Assembly: GCF_033115175.1 (NCBI RefSeq)
Contig: NC_084835.1
Span: forward strand, 86,177,948 to 86,241,947
Direction: 5' to 3'
Origin: Lepus europaeus
Taxonomy: Eukaryota; Chordata; Mammalia; Lagomorpha; Leporidae
DNA length: 64,000 nucleotides
In this document: positions 35,417 to 47,090 of the stretch, piece by piece
Layout: each line of letters begins with the position of its first letter
Position numbering within the stretch: the first letter of the stretch is position 1
Made by a program: the position numbers and the translations under genes
The notes under the pieces: generated by a model
What the model saw: only the letters and a program-made list of their open reading frames with translations
What the model was told of the DNA's origin: nothing
Databases searched by the model: none

Positions 35417-36250
35417 TGCCGCGGACCGGCTCTCGCGGAGTCTCAGACCGAGGGAGAACGAGGGAACGAAGAGCCAGGAGAGTCAGAAATCGGCGGGGAA
35501 ATGACAGACAGACACACACACGTTATGTGTATGTTACTGCTGCGATTTATTGTAGTAAGGCTTGGGTTTATATAGTAAAGAGCAATGCTGCAGGCAAATG
35601 AAAAAACTTTTATCACAAAGGTTGACAAAATGAGTTAAAACAATGATGTCATATGAGTGGTTTAGTGGGGACATAGTTTTTAGACAATTTACGGAGGATG
35701 AGAATTGACCTTTGGCTTAGTTTTCGTTTACTGAGGATGAGAATTGACCTTTGACTTAGTTTTACTTACTGAGGATGAGAATTGACCTTTGACTTAGTTT
35801 CACTTACTGAACTGTTTAGGGGAATAACTGTCCAAGGTTTTGCTTGCCCTCTAGGTACCTGGAGATAACCTCTGAGTAACCTTAACATTTTTTTGTTACT
35901 ACAATGGGAACCTAATGATATGTTTTGACTTGCATTCCTGGCTTACGGGAAACTTCTTTTTTTTGATTTTTTAGTTTTTGAGAATTATGAGGGTAAGCAG
36001 TAAAGTGTAAACACAGCTGGTAGATAATGCATAATGAGATCATCAGCAGAGCAGAGACACGGTGTCCCCAAAATTAGCAAGGACAGTCTTGGCTTCCATT
36101 ACTGTGAGTCGGGGGTCGTTACAACCGTGGACTGCACAGGAATCGCCTGGGGCTCCGCTCCAACAAAGCACTGAGCCCAAAACCCTGCAGCTTCAGACTC
36201 CCGACGTAGCAACATCTTGCCACGCGGGTATCACAGCTGTGGGCGTGGCA
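35417..36250 (-). mobile_element. Solo LTR, class II-like, exact 6-bp TSD (834 bp)
   Basis: The element starts TGCCGCGG and ends GCGTGGCA on the plus strand, a short inverted terminal repeat with TG...CA ends. It is flanked by identical ATTCCC hexamers at 35411-35416 and 36251-36256; a 6-bp duplication is characteristic of betaretrovirus-like (ERVK, class II) integrases. Read in reverse it has a long U3, a TATA box (TATATAAA, 35567-35574), a poly(A) signal AATAAA (35546-35551) and a CpG-rich U5. No internal retroviral genes adjoin it. U3 contains a threefold 38/39-bp repeat. CpG-rich ends suggest moderate youth. Confidence 0.9.
35694..35808. promoter_or_regulatory. Three 38/39-bp U3 repeats with DR1-like sites
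   Basis: Three tandem units begin GAGGATGAGAATTGACC at 35694, 35733 and 35771 (39, 38 and 38 bp). Each carries TGACCTTTGACTT or TGACCTTTGGCTT (35706-35718, 35745-35757, 35783-35795). Read in the LTR's orientation, two copies are AAGTCAAAGGTCA, one base from a perfect direct repeat of AGGTCA with one-base spacing. That DR1 site is used by HNF4, PPAR/RXR and COUP-TF nuclear receptors. Reiterated U3 blocks are typical of retroviral enhancers. Binding is inferred, not shown. Confidence 0.6.
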
Positions 36251-36256
36251 ATTCCC

Positions 36257-37084
36257 CATTCATCTTCCAGTCTGTCTTGTCTGCCTCCAGTGGACTATGT
36301 TCCTCATCTGGACTGTGTAATGTTATTTTAGGTACCAAGGATAATCAATCTGAATCTCCTGAGTATTCTATATTCTTTCCCATGGATATATTCAGAAGAA
36401 TGATGTTCTTCAGGTGTCTGCTACTGAGCTTGTTGAGAGCTCCCATTGAGCTCTCTGAGGGAATCCTACCCATTACCTGACAAAATAGAGAGGATTGGAA
36501 CAGAGAGGAAGATGGAGATAATGCTTTAGAGACTGGAGAGAGTGCTCATGTGGGCATGGAGAAGGAAGTTACCTTATGCTCTGCCACCAGGAATCCTGGC
36601 AACATGCCCCTAGCTAATGCTTAAGATGGGACTGTCATGGTTTCATACTGCCTTTTGATTTCTAATCTTGCTCTTTTTCATATATGCACTTATTCAATCA
36701 TCAGAAATGTATTAAAGTACTTTATTCATAATGGTCTGTATCCAATGCAAAAAAAAAATATTTTGACCAAGAAGGTCTCACAGCCAAATGAGAAATGAGC
36801 TTTTCATATTTATAAATAAAAGTTACAATAATACATGACAGGAGTTTTCTTATCAACGGAAAGGCAAAACATACAAAAATTAATTCTCTTTGAAGAAATT
36901 GGGACAGGCTTCTGAGTTGCGATTTAAAGAACAGGTAGAAGTTTTCTAAGTGAATAGAGACAGTGAAGGTATGCAGAGGGAAGCCATTTTAGGCAGAGGG
37001 AGCAAACAGTTACCAGGATAATAAGACAATAGGCATCCTGCTAACTTAGTACAATGGTGTGCTGCACATTTTGATAACTGGTAT
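36257..37084. other. No recognised feature
   Basis: About 830 bp of unique-looking sequence right of the solo LTR. No gene or repeat identified. Confidence 0.35.
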
Positions 37085-37545
37085 CATGGTTATCAAAAAG
37101 AAATGTGAGGGTCAATTTTGTGTGTCAGTTTGATCAGAGTGTTCAGTTATTTGGCTAAACAGTATTCTGAGTGTGTCCATGAGGTTGTTTCTAGGTGAAA
37201 TTATATTTAGATAGGTCAAGCAAGTTTCTCTTCCCAATATGAATGGCTTCATCATATCTGCTGGAGGCCTGAGTAGAATAAAAAGGCTGAGTAAGGGAGA
37301 ATTCTCTCTCTGCCTAATTATCTTTGACTAAGACATTGGTTGTCTCCTGCCTTTGGACTCAGAATCAAACAGGAACTATACCATTAACTTTCTTTGGTCT
37401 CTAATTAGCCAACTCCAGATTTCGGACTTCTCAGCTACTATAGCCACTATAGCTATCATCTATCTATCTATCTATCTATCTATCTAAATATCTATCTCAT
37501 ATTTCTATCTCTTATTGTTCCTGTTTCCCTAATACGATGAGGATC
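37085..37545 (+). mobile_element. Ancient mammalian LTR-like repeat
   Basis: AATTTTGTGTGTCAGTTTGATC, TCTGAGTGTGTCCATGAGG, GCCTGAGTAGAATAAAAAGGCTGAG, CTGCCTTTGGACTCAGAATC, GGACTTCTCAGC and finally TGTTCCTGTTTCCCTAATACGA. I recognise this order from a common old mammalian interspersed repeat but am not sure of its formal name. A TATC microsatellite has expanded inside it. Confidence 0.6.
37458..37486. repeat. (ATCT)n microsatellite
   Basis: About seven uninterrupted tetranucleotide units inside an older repeat. Confidence 0.95.
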
Positions 37546-38285
37546 TTAGTCTGTTCAGGCTGCTGTAGACTAGATGGCTTAAAAAATTTAATTTTCTCAC
37601 AGTTCTGTAGGCTGAGAAGTCTAAGATCAATATACCTACAAATTATACCTCTGATGAGGGTTTCTTCGTGGCTTGTAAATGGTCACCTTTGCACTTTATA
37701 GCCACATAAATTTTCCTTGATGTATTTGCATGGGGGTGGGAAAGTCGGGAGAAAGAGAGAGAAAGAGTAGGAGATCAAGAAAGTGTCTCTTCATATAAAG
37801 AGAATAATGCAATCTCTTCTTATAAAGAGACCAGGACTTTACTTTTATGACCTTATTTAAAATTCATTGCTGAGGTCGGCACTGTGGGTAAAACCACTAC
37901 CTAAGGTGCCGGCATTCCATATGGGTGACTGTACATGTTCCAGCTGCTTGGTTTCTGATGCAGCTCCCTGCTAATGGCCTGGGAAAAGCAGAAAAACATG
38001 GCCCAAGTGACTGGGTCCCTGTCATCCATGTGGGGGATGTGGAAGAAGTTCGTTGCTCCTGGCTTCAATCTGGCCCAGTTCTGGCCATTGGGGCCATCTG
38101 GGATGTGAACCAGCAGATGGAAGACCTCTCTCTCTTTTTCTCTCTCTGCGTAATTCTGACTTTCAAATAAATAAATACTTAGAATTGATTACTCATTTAG
38201 AGGTGCCATTTGCAATTAGAGCCACATTTGGCTTTAGGACTTCAACATAAAAAATGGGAAGAGGGTATAATTCAATCCATAACAC
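37546..38285 (-). mobile_element. Ancient LTR-like repeat split by a CSINE
   Basis: The left part has TTAGTCTGTTCAGGCTGCTG, TTCTCACAGTTCTGTAGGCTGAGAAGTC and TAAAGAGACCAGG. The right part has AGGTGCCATTTGC, GGCTTTAGGACTTCAACATA and TCAATCCATAACAC. Together they form one old mammalian repeat interrupted at about 37873-38176 by a SINE. Orientation and family name are uncertain. Confidence 0.55.
37873..38176 (+). mobile_element. CSINE nested in an older repeat
   Basis: Plus-oriented: GAGGTCGGCACTGTGGGTAAAACC head, GTGCCGGCATTCCATATGGG, CCAGCAGATGGAAGACC, a TCTCTC block, then TCTGACTTTCAAATAAATAAATAC. The sequences on each side join into a single older element, confirming the insertion. Confidence 0.9.
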
Positions 38286-38289
38286 TGGA

Positions 38290-39925
38290 TATAGGTAGTG
38301 GGAGAAGAGTCTGGCAAAGCAGGTCCAGCACAGAATGAGAAAGACTTGAGCCTCATACTAAGAATTCTTCATGTTTATTCTGCCAATGATGAGAAGTTAT
38401 TGAAGGAAACTGTGAAAAAGAGATGATAAAATTTATGTGAGACAGCTTAGTCTAATTTCTGGTTAAATGAACCTTGAATAGCCATCCTTGGAATATTCTG
38501 TGCACATTTGCCAGTGGAAATTTTATGACAAATTAAGAACTGAGTACTCATAACCTCTGAAAGAACTAAAGCAGAGAGAAAGCCATTGCCAGAATCTTGG
38601 AGATATTTCAACATTTATATAGTCCATGCATTTGGGCTGAGAAAAACATTCTGTGTCCCTTTCATGTAACCTTATACTAATGTCTTGATGATGTTCATGC
38701 ACCTGCTCTGAGGTCTTCTTCCTAGAACTGATGCTTACTGTCAATAGTGCCTATGTTAGGCATAGCAGTTGGAGATAAATCTCAACCCACTCTACTGCTG
38801 CAGAATTTCACAGTGCAGTTTTGTTCCTTTTCATCTTTACAAAGCAAGACAGGAGTGGGGATAAGATACGGGCACAGACATAATTGGCTTTTTGACATTT
38901 GGAATGTTGTTTGGTAAATCCCACATATACAGTATTCTTGATGGTGTCAGAGATAGGAAAATGCTAACAGTGCACATGGGGAATAATTTATTTTTTCTTG
39001 TTTATTAAATGTTTGTTATGACATCAGTTATAGAAGTCAGGTATTAGAATGAGATATCAGGAATCTCCATTGAGCCATGTAGCTTTGGATTGGTTAGCTT
39101 GCATGTCAATTACTGTCCAATTGAAGATTTGAGATGATTTTCTTTTTGTTGCTCTTTTTTTTTGTTTTGTTTTGTTTTTTGACAAGCACTGGATGAATAG
39201 TAACAGTAAAGAATATTTGTGCATCATGTATCTTGAAAAAATTTGAATTGAAATAGATCATTACTCAATCAAGTATAGAATAGCCAAAGAGAGCATTAAA
39301 TGCCTGTATTGAACTGATATGCATAAATCTCATTATTTGAGGCTGCACAATCATAGGAGAAACATACTAGAACTTAAGGCAAAAATACCAAAGGCAAGAG
39401 AATAGAAAATATTACCCTGAACATTAATAGAAAGCTAATAATTTTGAAAATAATTTACTAAAATAACCAGAAAAAGAATTTCAGAGAACTCCATATCATA
39501 TTTAATAACATATAAGACATAGCTCATCTGAAATATGAAAGAAAATCCCTAAGGGCTGAAAAGCTAAAATCAAACTGCAGTGTGATGAAATAAATAATAA
39601 CATGGATTGGAGGATAATCTGCATACAAAAAGAAATAATGGCAAGTGAATGAGAAACTGCAGTAGAATAAACAAAGTCCTAACTAATGGCAATAAAATGA
39701 AAGATTGGAACTTTTTTAATTATGAATTTACAAAGCTTTACCAAAATGGAGATCGTCCTGTTTTGACTTCTATCCTGGAGGCCGTTTCTAAAAGGAACAA
39801 GCAAACACATACTTTACTAGATTATGTGGATAAATGCACTTTATAATATCAGACCTTTTCATAATGACATGAGGAGATCATTAAGCTTATTATTTAGGAC
39901 AATGATTCAAAAATGTGATTCTTGA
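38290..39925. other. AT-rich stretch, nothing identified
   Basis: About 1.6 kb, very A-rich from 39240. A 65-codon frame at 39649-39846 has no recognised homology, so I treat it as chance. Confidence 0.35.
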
Positions 39926-39929
39926 AGTA

Positions 39930-40055
39930 TTAGAATCAGTACCACCTAAAAACTTATTAGAAAGGTAAGTTTTCAGGCCCCATCTCAATGTATTGAAGCA
40001 GAATCACCTGTGCATGATTCTGATGTAGCTCCTATTTGAAAACTACTAGGGTAGG
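39930..40055 (+). mobile_element. MER-type hAT-like MITE fragment
   Basis: TTAGAATCAGTACCACCTAAAAAC, TTTTCAGGCCCCATCTC, GAAGCAGAATCACCTG and TTTGAAAACTACTAGGG resemble a common old non-autonomous hAT element. The assignment is from memory. Confidence 0.45.
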
Positions 40056-40295
40056 AGAACAACTTGCTTGCTGTAATGAGAGGTATGTATGTATGTATGT
40101 AATGTAAGGTAGCTCCCAAGAAGCTACCTTAGCTACCTCAAGTATTCCTCGCCTATCAGTTCCCCAAACACACAAAATTTAGACAAGATTGCAGAGGTGA
40201 GGTCACTTTAGATGCTTCACCACAAATAAGGGAAAAGCAACACAAATAACTGATTTTCTCAAAGTAGAACATCAAAGCAATGTCAAATGCAATAT

Positions 40296-40429
40296 CTGAG
40301 GGTACTTCAAAAAAGATTGTGGAAAATGGAATTAAATGTTTATGTTGGTTCAAAAAGCTTTTGAAATTCATGCAGTTTTTCATAATGTACGTGTCCCATG
40401 AACTTTTTGAAGTGCCTCTGTATAAAAGC
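40296..40429. mobile_element. Hairpin MITE with 15-bp inverted ends
   Basis: Left end GAGGGTACTTCAAAAA and right end TTTTTGAAGTGCCTC are near-perfect inverted repeats about 130 bp apart, with partly self-complementary sequence between them (TGGAAAATGG against CATAATGTACGTGTCCCATG). No transposase can fit, so this is a non-autonomous DNA element. A diverged relative lies at 24.93 kb. Confidence 0.7.
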
Positions 40430-40527
40430 AAATTAAACAACAGCAACAAAAACATTTCCTATTTGAAGTGTCCCTGTATAAAAGCAAATTAAACAACATC
40501 ATCATCAACAACAAACATTTCCTAATG
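40404..40527. repeat. Imperfect ~60-bp tandem duplication
   Basis: TTGAAGTGCCTCTGTATAAAAGC followed by AAATTAAACAACAGC and CATTTCCTA recurs as TTGAAGTGTCCCTGTATAAAAGC, AAATTAAACAACATC, CATTTCCTA. The second unit is longer because of an extra (ATC)n run. The first unit includes the right end of the adjacent MITE. Confidence 0.85.
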
Positions 40528-41435
40528 TGAAAGAGGAGCTGTGTATGCAGGTTGAAAGTTCTTACTGAAATACAGGTAAAGTCAACAATAAGATTTGCAG
40601 ATGATTAATTTGGGGATTGGGGGGATTGATACTATAGCAAGAACAGACACACATAAAGGAATGAAGGAAGGAAGAAAAGAAATTAAAGAAAGACAAAAGA
40701 AAGCAAATCTGCCTCTAAGATTAAAATTCATTGCAGGATAGTCATATTTGAGTCATAGTGGAAAATTAGATTTACATAGGAAGATGGGGACTTCTCCTTC
40801 TAAGGCTATTAAGAAGGAAGCATAATATTATGTGGAAATGTTGGAAACTTGAAAAAGATTAAAAGTTTGTAAATTCCCATGAGGGATTTCCTGGTTTTTG
40901 GTTTGTTCTCAGTGACAGCACTTGCCCTTTATCACAGCACAAGTACATGAACAGTGAAGAGTTGACTCCTTCCTAGATGGTATCACACCCCAGGGCCAAG
41001 AGTCTAGGCCACTATCAAATGTTTACCATGCAGAACAAAGACAAGATCTGAGAACAAGCCCCAGTAAGATAGTAAATGAAGAGGAACATTAAGAGCATAG
41101 TGGTGTGGGACATTTTATGTAACTGAATATGTGTTTGGGGATGGTGGCTGTTGGGACATCAGAAGACATGGGCAAAAAAGAATGTAAAACAAAGGGATAG
41201 GGTTATTCAAGATTTAAAAGTGCTTCAAATATATTCTGAGTGCAACTCCATTGTAGAAAAAGACATCCAACACACATTAGATATGACAGTGTGCACCTAT
41301 TACCCATCTCTTCTCTGTTAGAGGAAGGCAATGAAGCAAACCTGAACTCTCCTGTCCTCCAAGGTTGGGATGCAATGGATGAGAAATTATGTTGCTTAGA
41401 CAGTACTGCTGTCACAGACCAATGAGGACTCACAT
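40528..41435. other. No recognised feature
   Basis: About 900 bp with no gene or clear repeat. Confidence 0.35.
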
Positions 41436-41439
41436 TCTT

Positions 41440-41960
41440 TCTTCCAATATGGTTAGTCATGAACAATAGACTTTTATTATGTATGATCTCTGCTTTCAAG
41501 GATTATGAAATCTAGTCAGGGAGACAAACACACATCTGAGAAGTTAATAACCACTCAAAATCTTAAAAAAATACCCAATACATACAATGTTATTAGAGTA
41601 GATGTGCTAAGTGAAATGTGAATTACAGAAAGATGGCTCTATAGAACAATTGTTGGCCAGAATGCCAGGAGATTATGCAGAGAAGGAGGAAAAAAAAAAA
41701 AACAAACTAGGACAACAGAAACACAAATCAAGCAGGTGAGCAGAGCATTGGTTCTACTACTGCAGGATGAGGGAATAATGTGAGGCTCAAAAACAGGGAA
41801 TTAGGAGATGGAATAAGTAGGTACTTTTGAAAGAATAGGGATTAAATTTGGGCACTGATATTGAATTTAAAATGATAATATTTGGGGCTTTGCAGTTTAT
41901 CCTATGGGCAATACAGAACCAGAGAAATATGAAGATGTCCTTCACAAAATGCGTTTCCAA
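41440..41960 (+). mobile_element. L2 fragment
   Basis: TGATCTCTGCTTTCAAGGATTATGAAATCTAGTCAGGGAGAC, ACACACATCTGAGAAG, GTGCTAAGTGAAATGTGAATTAC and TTATCCTATGGGCAATACAGAACC follow the order of an L2 3' region. Confidence 0.5.
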
Positions 41961-42370
41961 AGATGGAATAGCACCTTAACTAGGTTTTTTAATCAAATGG
42001 TAGTTTCCTTTATAGCAACCTACATTTGAATATCACACACTCAGCAAGACATGCTTATATTTTTGCTAGTTCTGAAAGTTGTACAATTACTGGATATTTT
42101 TATACTATTAAATGTGGAAAAAAATCTACTTTTCTTTCTTTTCTCCTTCTTGGGTTGCTTTTAGCAATCTGCAAATCAGCTTTCATTTTGACTGTTGCTT
42201 AACAGAATTTGATTCTAAAAAATAAACTAATTACAATGGAAATGCAGTCCTGTGGAAAAAAAAACACATTATTTTGTTTTAGGGTTCAGTTACTATACAT
42301 ACATTTATCATCTTTTTAAGTGATGTTAATGTGATGATGAATAGGCTCTGGCCTTGAATAAGAAAATGTA

Positions 42371-42372
42371 AA

Positions 42373-42459
<87 letters not shown>

Positions 42460-42518
42460 TCTCTCTTTCTCTCTCTCTCTCTTTCTCTCTTTCTTTCTTT
42501 TCTTCTTTCTTTCTACAA
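42371..42518. repeat. Long (CTTT)n/(CT)n pyrimidine tract
   Basis: Roughly 60 bp of pure CTTT units, followed by mixed CT and CTTTCT units, then more CTTT, about 145 bp in all. The GAAAG strand gives a Lys/Glu/Arg-only 105-codon frame that is an artefact. Confidence 0.96.
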
Positions 42519-45500
42519 ATAATGAATATTAGTAAATTTGAAGCTATCTGATGTGCCAAGAACTCAACAATGATGTATTGTAATGAAAGCAAGTCAAACA
42601 CTACACATCTGTTAGTCTGAAGTAGGGAGAACTCCTGGTTCAAGGATACAGAACATGATCAATAGAGAGCTGTGTCTCATGATTGGGCTGGCTGGTTTGG
42701 AGGACCAACTGTAAGGTGTCTCCTGCTCTGCTGTTGCTCTTTGAGCCTCTCTTATGACAAATAGCTTTTGCCCTGAGAAAAGAAGATAATGAGTTCCTTA
42801 AACCTGCCTTCATCTGGATCTTTCAGCCAGAGAGCTTTTCTCTCTCCTCTTCCCCATCCAAAAAGTATTTGTCGTTTAAAGGGTTGCTTACTTTTCAGCC
42901 TCATTGTTAAAGTCTTCCTTGATTGCCTCCCACCAAAATCAAGTCTATTTAGAATGCTACAGATACTTAAAATGGCATGGGAAATAAGGTGGCTTTACAA
43001 ATAAGGGGCTCAATGTTCAGGAGGGACATAACTTTTAATGTTTGGGAAAGTGATAGGAAATGGGAAAGCACATTCCCGATAAAATCAGAAAAAGGGTGTC
43101 AGTTGTTGACCATGGATGAAGGGAGACCAACTCTTGATGGTGATTATTATATATATGAAGCAGAAAAGAGCCTGAGAGAGACGGAACTTGGGATGCACAC
43201 CTCAGGGTAAATAAATCTTAAGTTTACATTAATATTTAGTGTAGAAAAACAAATCTAAGTTGAAAGAAAATAGCGATATGAATGTTGGCTTTATTGGTGC
43301 GGAAAGTTATGCATATTCATTTCCATTTTCAGGGATTTTGCAATGTTTACATTAACTGGAATGTAGAATGTTTAAGTTATTTGCATGTATTCTGCAAATT
43401 AAATTAAAATCAGCAATTTACTTACATTTGGGTGGCATTTATGGGTAAAGACATTATCCATAGACACCATTCATAGATCAAGTTATATTTACATCATTAA
43501 TTCCTATATTCTTCATAAATTATATCAATTTTATATTTATGCTGTGATTTTATACATTTCCTGTTTTCTCTTTTGGAAACAAAACTAAACTATGTCTACT
43601 CATCATAGCACAAGGAGAATATTCGTGTTTTTATATCATTAATTTTTGCTCTTCTCACTATCTTTCCTTTTGGTTGCTTTTATTATACTCTCTTTCTGAC
43701 TGTTGAGGCAATGATTAGGCACGTTGGAACTGGCAAAATAAGTAAAGTGAAGGGAATATGAAATTCTGTCACTTTAAAATGTAGCCCATTTCCACCAACA
43801 TATTACAAGTTTAAATATTTCATTGTCTGGGCACAATCTCATTTTTATTGCCCCAATCACAGCTCATTGACTAGGATATGCTGGGCAAAAGAGTGAGCTG
43901 GTCAGTTAATGGCCTCCCTGCTGCTAAAATTAACTAATTGTTAAAGTAATAACTATGGACCCTCCTGGACTATTTTAAAGTCAATGGAAATCTGGGAAAT
44001 TATTTTGCTGCCTTCATTTCAGTAAGTTCTTCTATTGGCCATTTGCACCCTCTTCATCCACTTAAATGTCCTCTTGATGAGAACTACTTCAATGGGAATC
44101 TGCAGGGTGCTCTGACCAGTCTCCACAAATTGCAGTTGTAATCCATTGTTTCTCTTGTGAATAGGGGAAGAACTCTACAGATCTGTATATTGGGGCATGT
44201 GGAGGTGGCCATTTATCTAATGTACCGAACTTCCTTTCCAATCTGATCTCTCCTCTGTAAAATGTGTCTTTCACATTTTGTTTCATATCTTGCTATGTAC
44301 TGTCCACGCACTGGCCATGATGATGTCTCTCCTTGTGGTGGAAAATCCTTCAAGAATCTCCAGCCATTCAATATCTACAATGAATGGTTAATTAGAGACT
44401 GACTTACTAAAAATCTCATTTCCATAATTTTCAGCGTTGACTTCTTCCATGAAGTTTTTGCTATCTAGCCTATTGTTATAGCACATTTTACCATGGCTTT
44501 GAATTTCACATTCTTTTGTGTCTGATTATTTATTGGTTCATGTTTACACCTTCTTTATTCTTATCAATTTATCCAAAAATATTTTGTAATATCTCTTCCA
44601 TCTCTCAGTACCAGGAACCACGTTGAATATATTACAGATGTTTAGCAAACATGTACCCTGTGTTGGTGTCTTAAATCTTTCATACACTCATATGAAAAGG
44701 TGAATTCTAGGGTTCTTTCACTGATGCTAAATATTGATGAATTTTTCATTAAAATATCACTAATGTAGATTCCATAAATTATAAATTCCTTGAGGTAAAA
44801 TTTTTGAAAGAATTCAGATAAAGACATAGTAAAACTTTGCATTGAAGGAACCTATATCCTGAAGAAGATGAAACAAGACAGAACTGTAGTGTGAACAAAT
44901 TTGAAAGCAGAGTTGGAAGGTTTTAGCTAGCTTATTTGAGAGGTTCACTTGCAAGACCTGCACTAACTACTCATGTTTGTGATGTATTCACTGGCACAAA
45001 GTGTAAGGCCTCTATGAGATTAGATACCACAAAGTATTTTTAAATAAAGCCTCATATCTATTTGATGTAGCCAATAATTTGGACTTTACAAAACTCCATG
45101 CGGCTTTTCTCATTGTGTTATTGTGACAGCATTTCATTTTTTGTTTGTTAGTACATGATTATTGGAAGTTTTCATGTATATTAATAAAAGTATTTTGTTG
45201 ATACTAACTTCTGAATTATTTTAATTTGAAAAAGTCAAGACTGAAATCAATCTATCAATTTAGGATTTCATGCCAGTCACGTCTGTTCTGTTGAGGCATG
45301 GAAAGTTTCATGAATCATCTATTTTTATACTTTGAGTTGACTATAATTAACCCATGGAATAGTCACATTCTAGATTAAGGGCATATTCTAGTTTAGGTTG
45401 GTGCAACCACATTAAAAAGTCCAGACACCTTTAATTGTTGTATTTTCACATTCACGAGGATTTCCAACTCACCTACTAAATATGAGTTTAATTAAAAGAA

Positions 45501-46075
45501 TCTTCTTGCAGATTTAGCAGTCCAGAATATATGATCCCCGTTTCTGTGAGGAAACCTTTGTAGTCCTGAAGATCAAATTAACATTTGGATTAGATTTTAG
45601 ACAACATTTTTGGAAAAATCTTCTCAAAAATCATGGTGAGGACTCAGACTAAGATGTGTTTTCTGACTTCTACACTTGCTAGCATCATTTCCTTTGGAAT
45701 ATAACTAGATAAAATGTGCAAATTTTACTTTACTTACAGGTGAAAATAGGAATAACTAATCTTTCTGATAGCCTCTGGTAGGGGATAGGAGTAAAGATGA
45801 TGATTATTTGTAAAAGAAGATTCAATAATCACGGAATGATTTTTTAGGAGTCAAAGGTAACTCCATTAGTAGATGGAAATTTTTATACCTGATTTGATTG
45901 TACACATGCCTTTTTTCTTAACTTCAAGTTTTCATGTATGTTAAAAATAGTTGAGATAGAAGAACACTTCTCTATATATTCTGTTTTGTCTTCTCTTTTG
46001 GGTTCACATAAGGGGATAGAGATTTATCATCTTGAAATTTTTAGCAACCTCTCAAAACCTGATGTTACTTGTAGT
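42519..46075. other. Low-copy AT-rich sequence, no gene
   Basis: More than 3.5 kb with no SINE, L1 tail or LTR that I can recognise, a noticeably repeat-poor interval for this window. Short open frames show no family features. Confidence 0.4.
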
Positions 46076-46079
46076 AAAC

Positions 46080-46220
46080 ATGAGGATACCAGATATATGT
46101 ATTCCCTAGGGCTGCAATGGGGATTCCATGAAGTAATACTAAAATACATTTATCAGAGTGCACTGCACACAATGACAATAGGTGCTTAATTAATGCTAGA
46201 TATTATTCTCATATTATTAG
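46080..46220 (-). mobile_element. MIR fragment, antisense
   Basis: GGGGATTCCATGAAGTAATACTAAAATACATTTATCAGAGTGCACTGCACAC followed by AATAGGTGCTTAATTAATGCTAG is the reverse orientation of the MIR 5' half. Confidence 0.65.
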
Positions 46221-47090
46221 TATGAACTATTCAAATGGATGTCACTTCGGCACATAACAGGCACACAAAAGAGAATCTGTGCAGTCAGGCCATGCCATCC
46301 TGAAAGACCACATCAGGCATTCACATGGCATCAGGACTTGGAGAAAGGAGAAAAGCTGCCTCCTGCCAGGGGCTGTGACAATGAGCAGACATTCTCCAGA
46401 GACAGTGGCACCTTGCCCTCCTCCAGGAGCCTCAGATCCCTGGGGGAGCCTGGATGGGGCAGGAAGTGAAGGGTCCTTGAGGCTCAGGGATTTAGAAGTG
46501 CACTAGGGAACGAAGTCCCATGAAGGAAACCCAAGTTCTTTGTGTCCAAGAATAAGATCTTATGCTGCAGAAGGGTACAAAAACCACAGACAGCTGACTC
46601 TAAGACACTTTCACTGTGGAACAAGTAAACAGTGAACCAAGCAAACTCCAAATCAAACTCCTCCCCAGCATCTAGAACCTTGAGGAAAGTCAAATAGTAC
46701 TCCTATAGTCAAGGAGTATAGGCCAGCATCTCCAGGTCAAATGAGATTTTTAGATTAGTTAAAAAGCCAATCAGATATGTCTCTGCACACATGCGTGGGT
46801 GTGCTACATTCATCCTTTGAGACTTCACTCAGACCTTTCTTCCTCCATGAGTTCCCAGTAGATTGTTCTGTCTGATCCACAAATTCCTATAATAATGATA
46901 ATCTGTTTGTTGGCATCTGATCCATTTCTAGTAGAGCTGAGTAGAGTTGTTATTTTTAAGACCCTATTTTTTTTTTTCTCACCTCGAAGATAGGTGTCCT
47001 GAAAACATAGCCTGATGCCCTTCCCTCTTGGGTCCACTCATAGATGGCCATCTCAACTACCCAGCACTTAGCCAAGCAATGGATCCTTAG
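46221..47090. other. Unique sequence, GC-richer patch
   Basis: 46250-46500 is richer in G and C than its surroundings but has no CpG cluster and no recognised exon. Confidence 0.35.

Noticed and set aside
35694..35808. Three regularly spaced repeats considered as a CRISPR-like array
   Set aside because: They are contiguous 38/39-bp tandem units with no unique spacers, inside a retroviral LTR of a mammal.
39649..39846. 65-codon frame in A-rich DNA
   Set aside because: No recognisable family and length expected by chance.
42326..42643. 105-codon frame rich in Lys, Glu and Arg
   Set aside because: Direct translation of the (GAAAG)n side of the pyrimidine tract.
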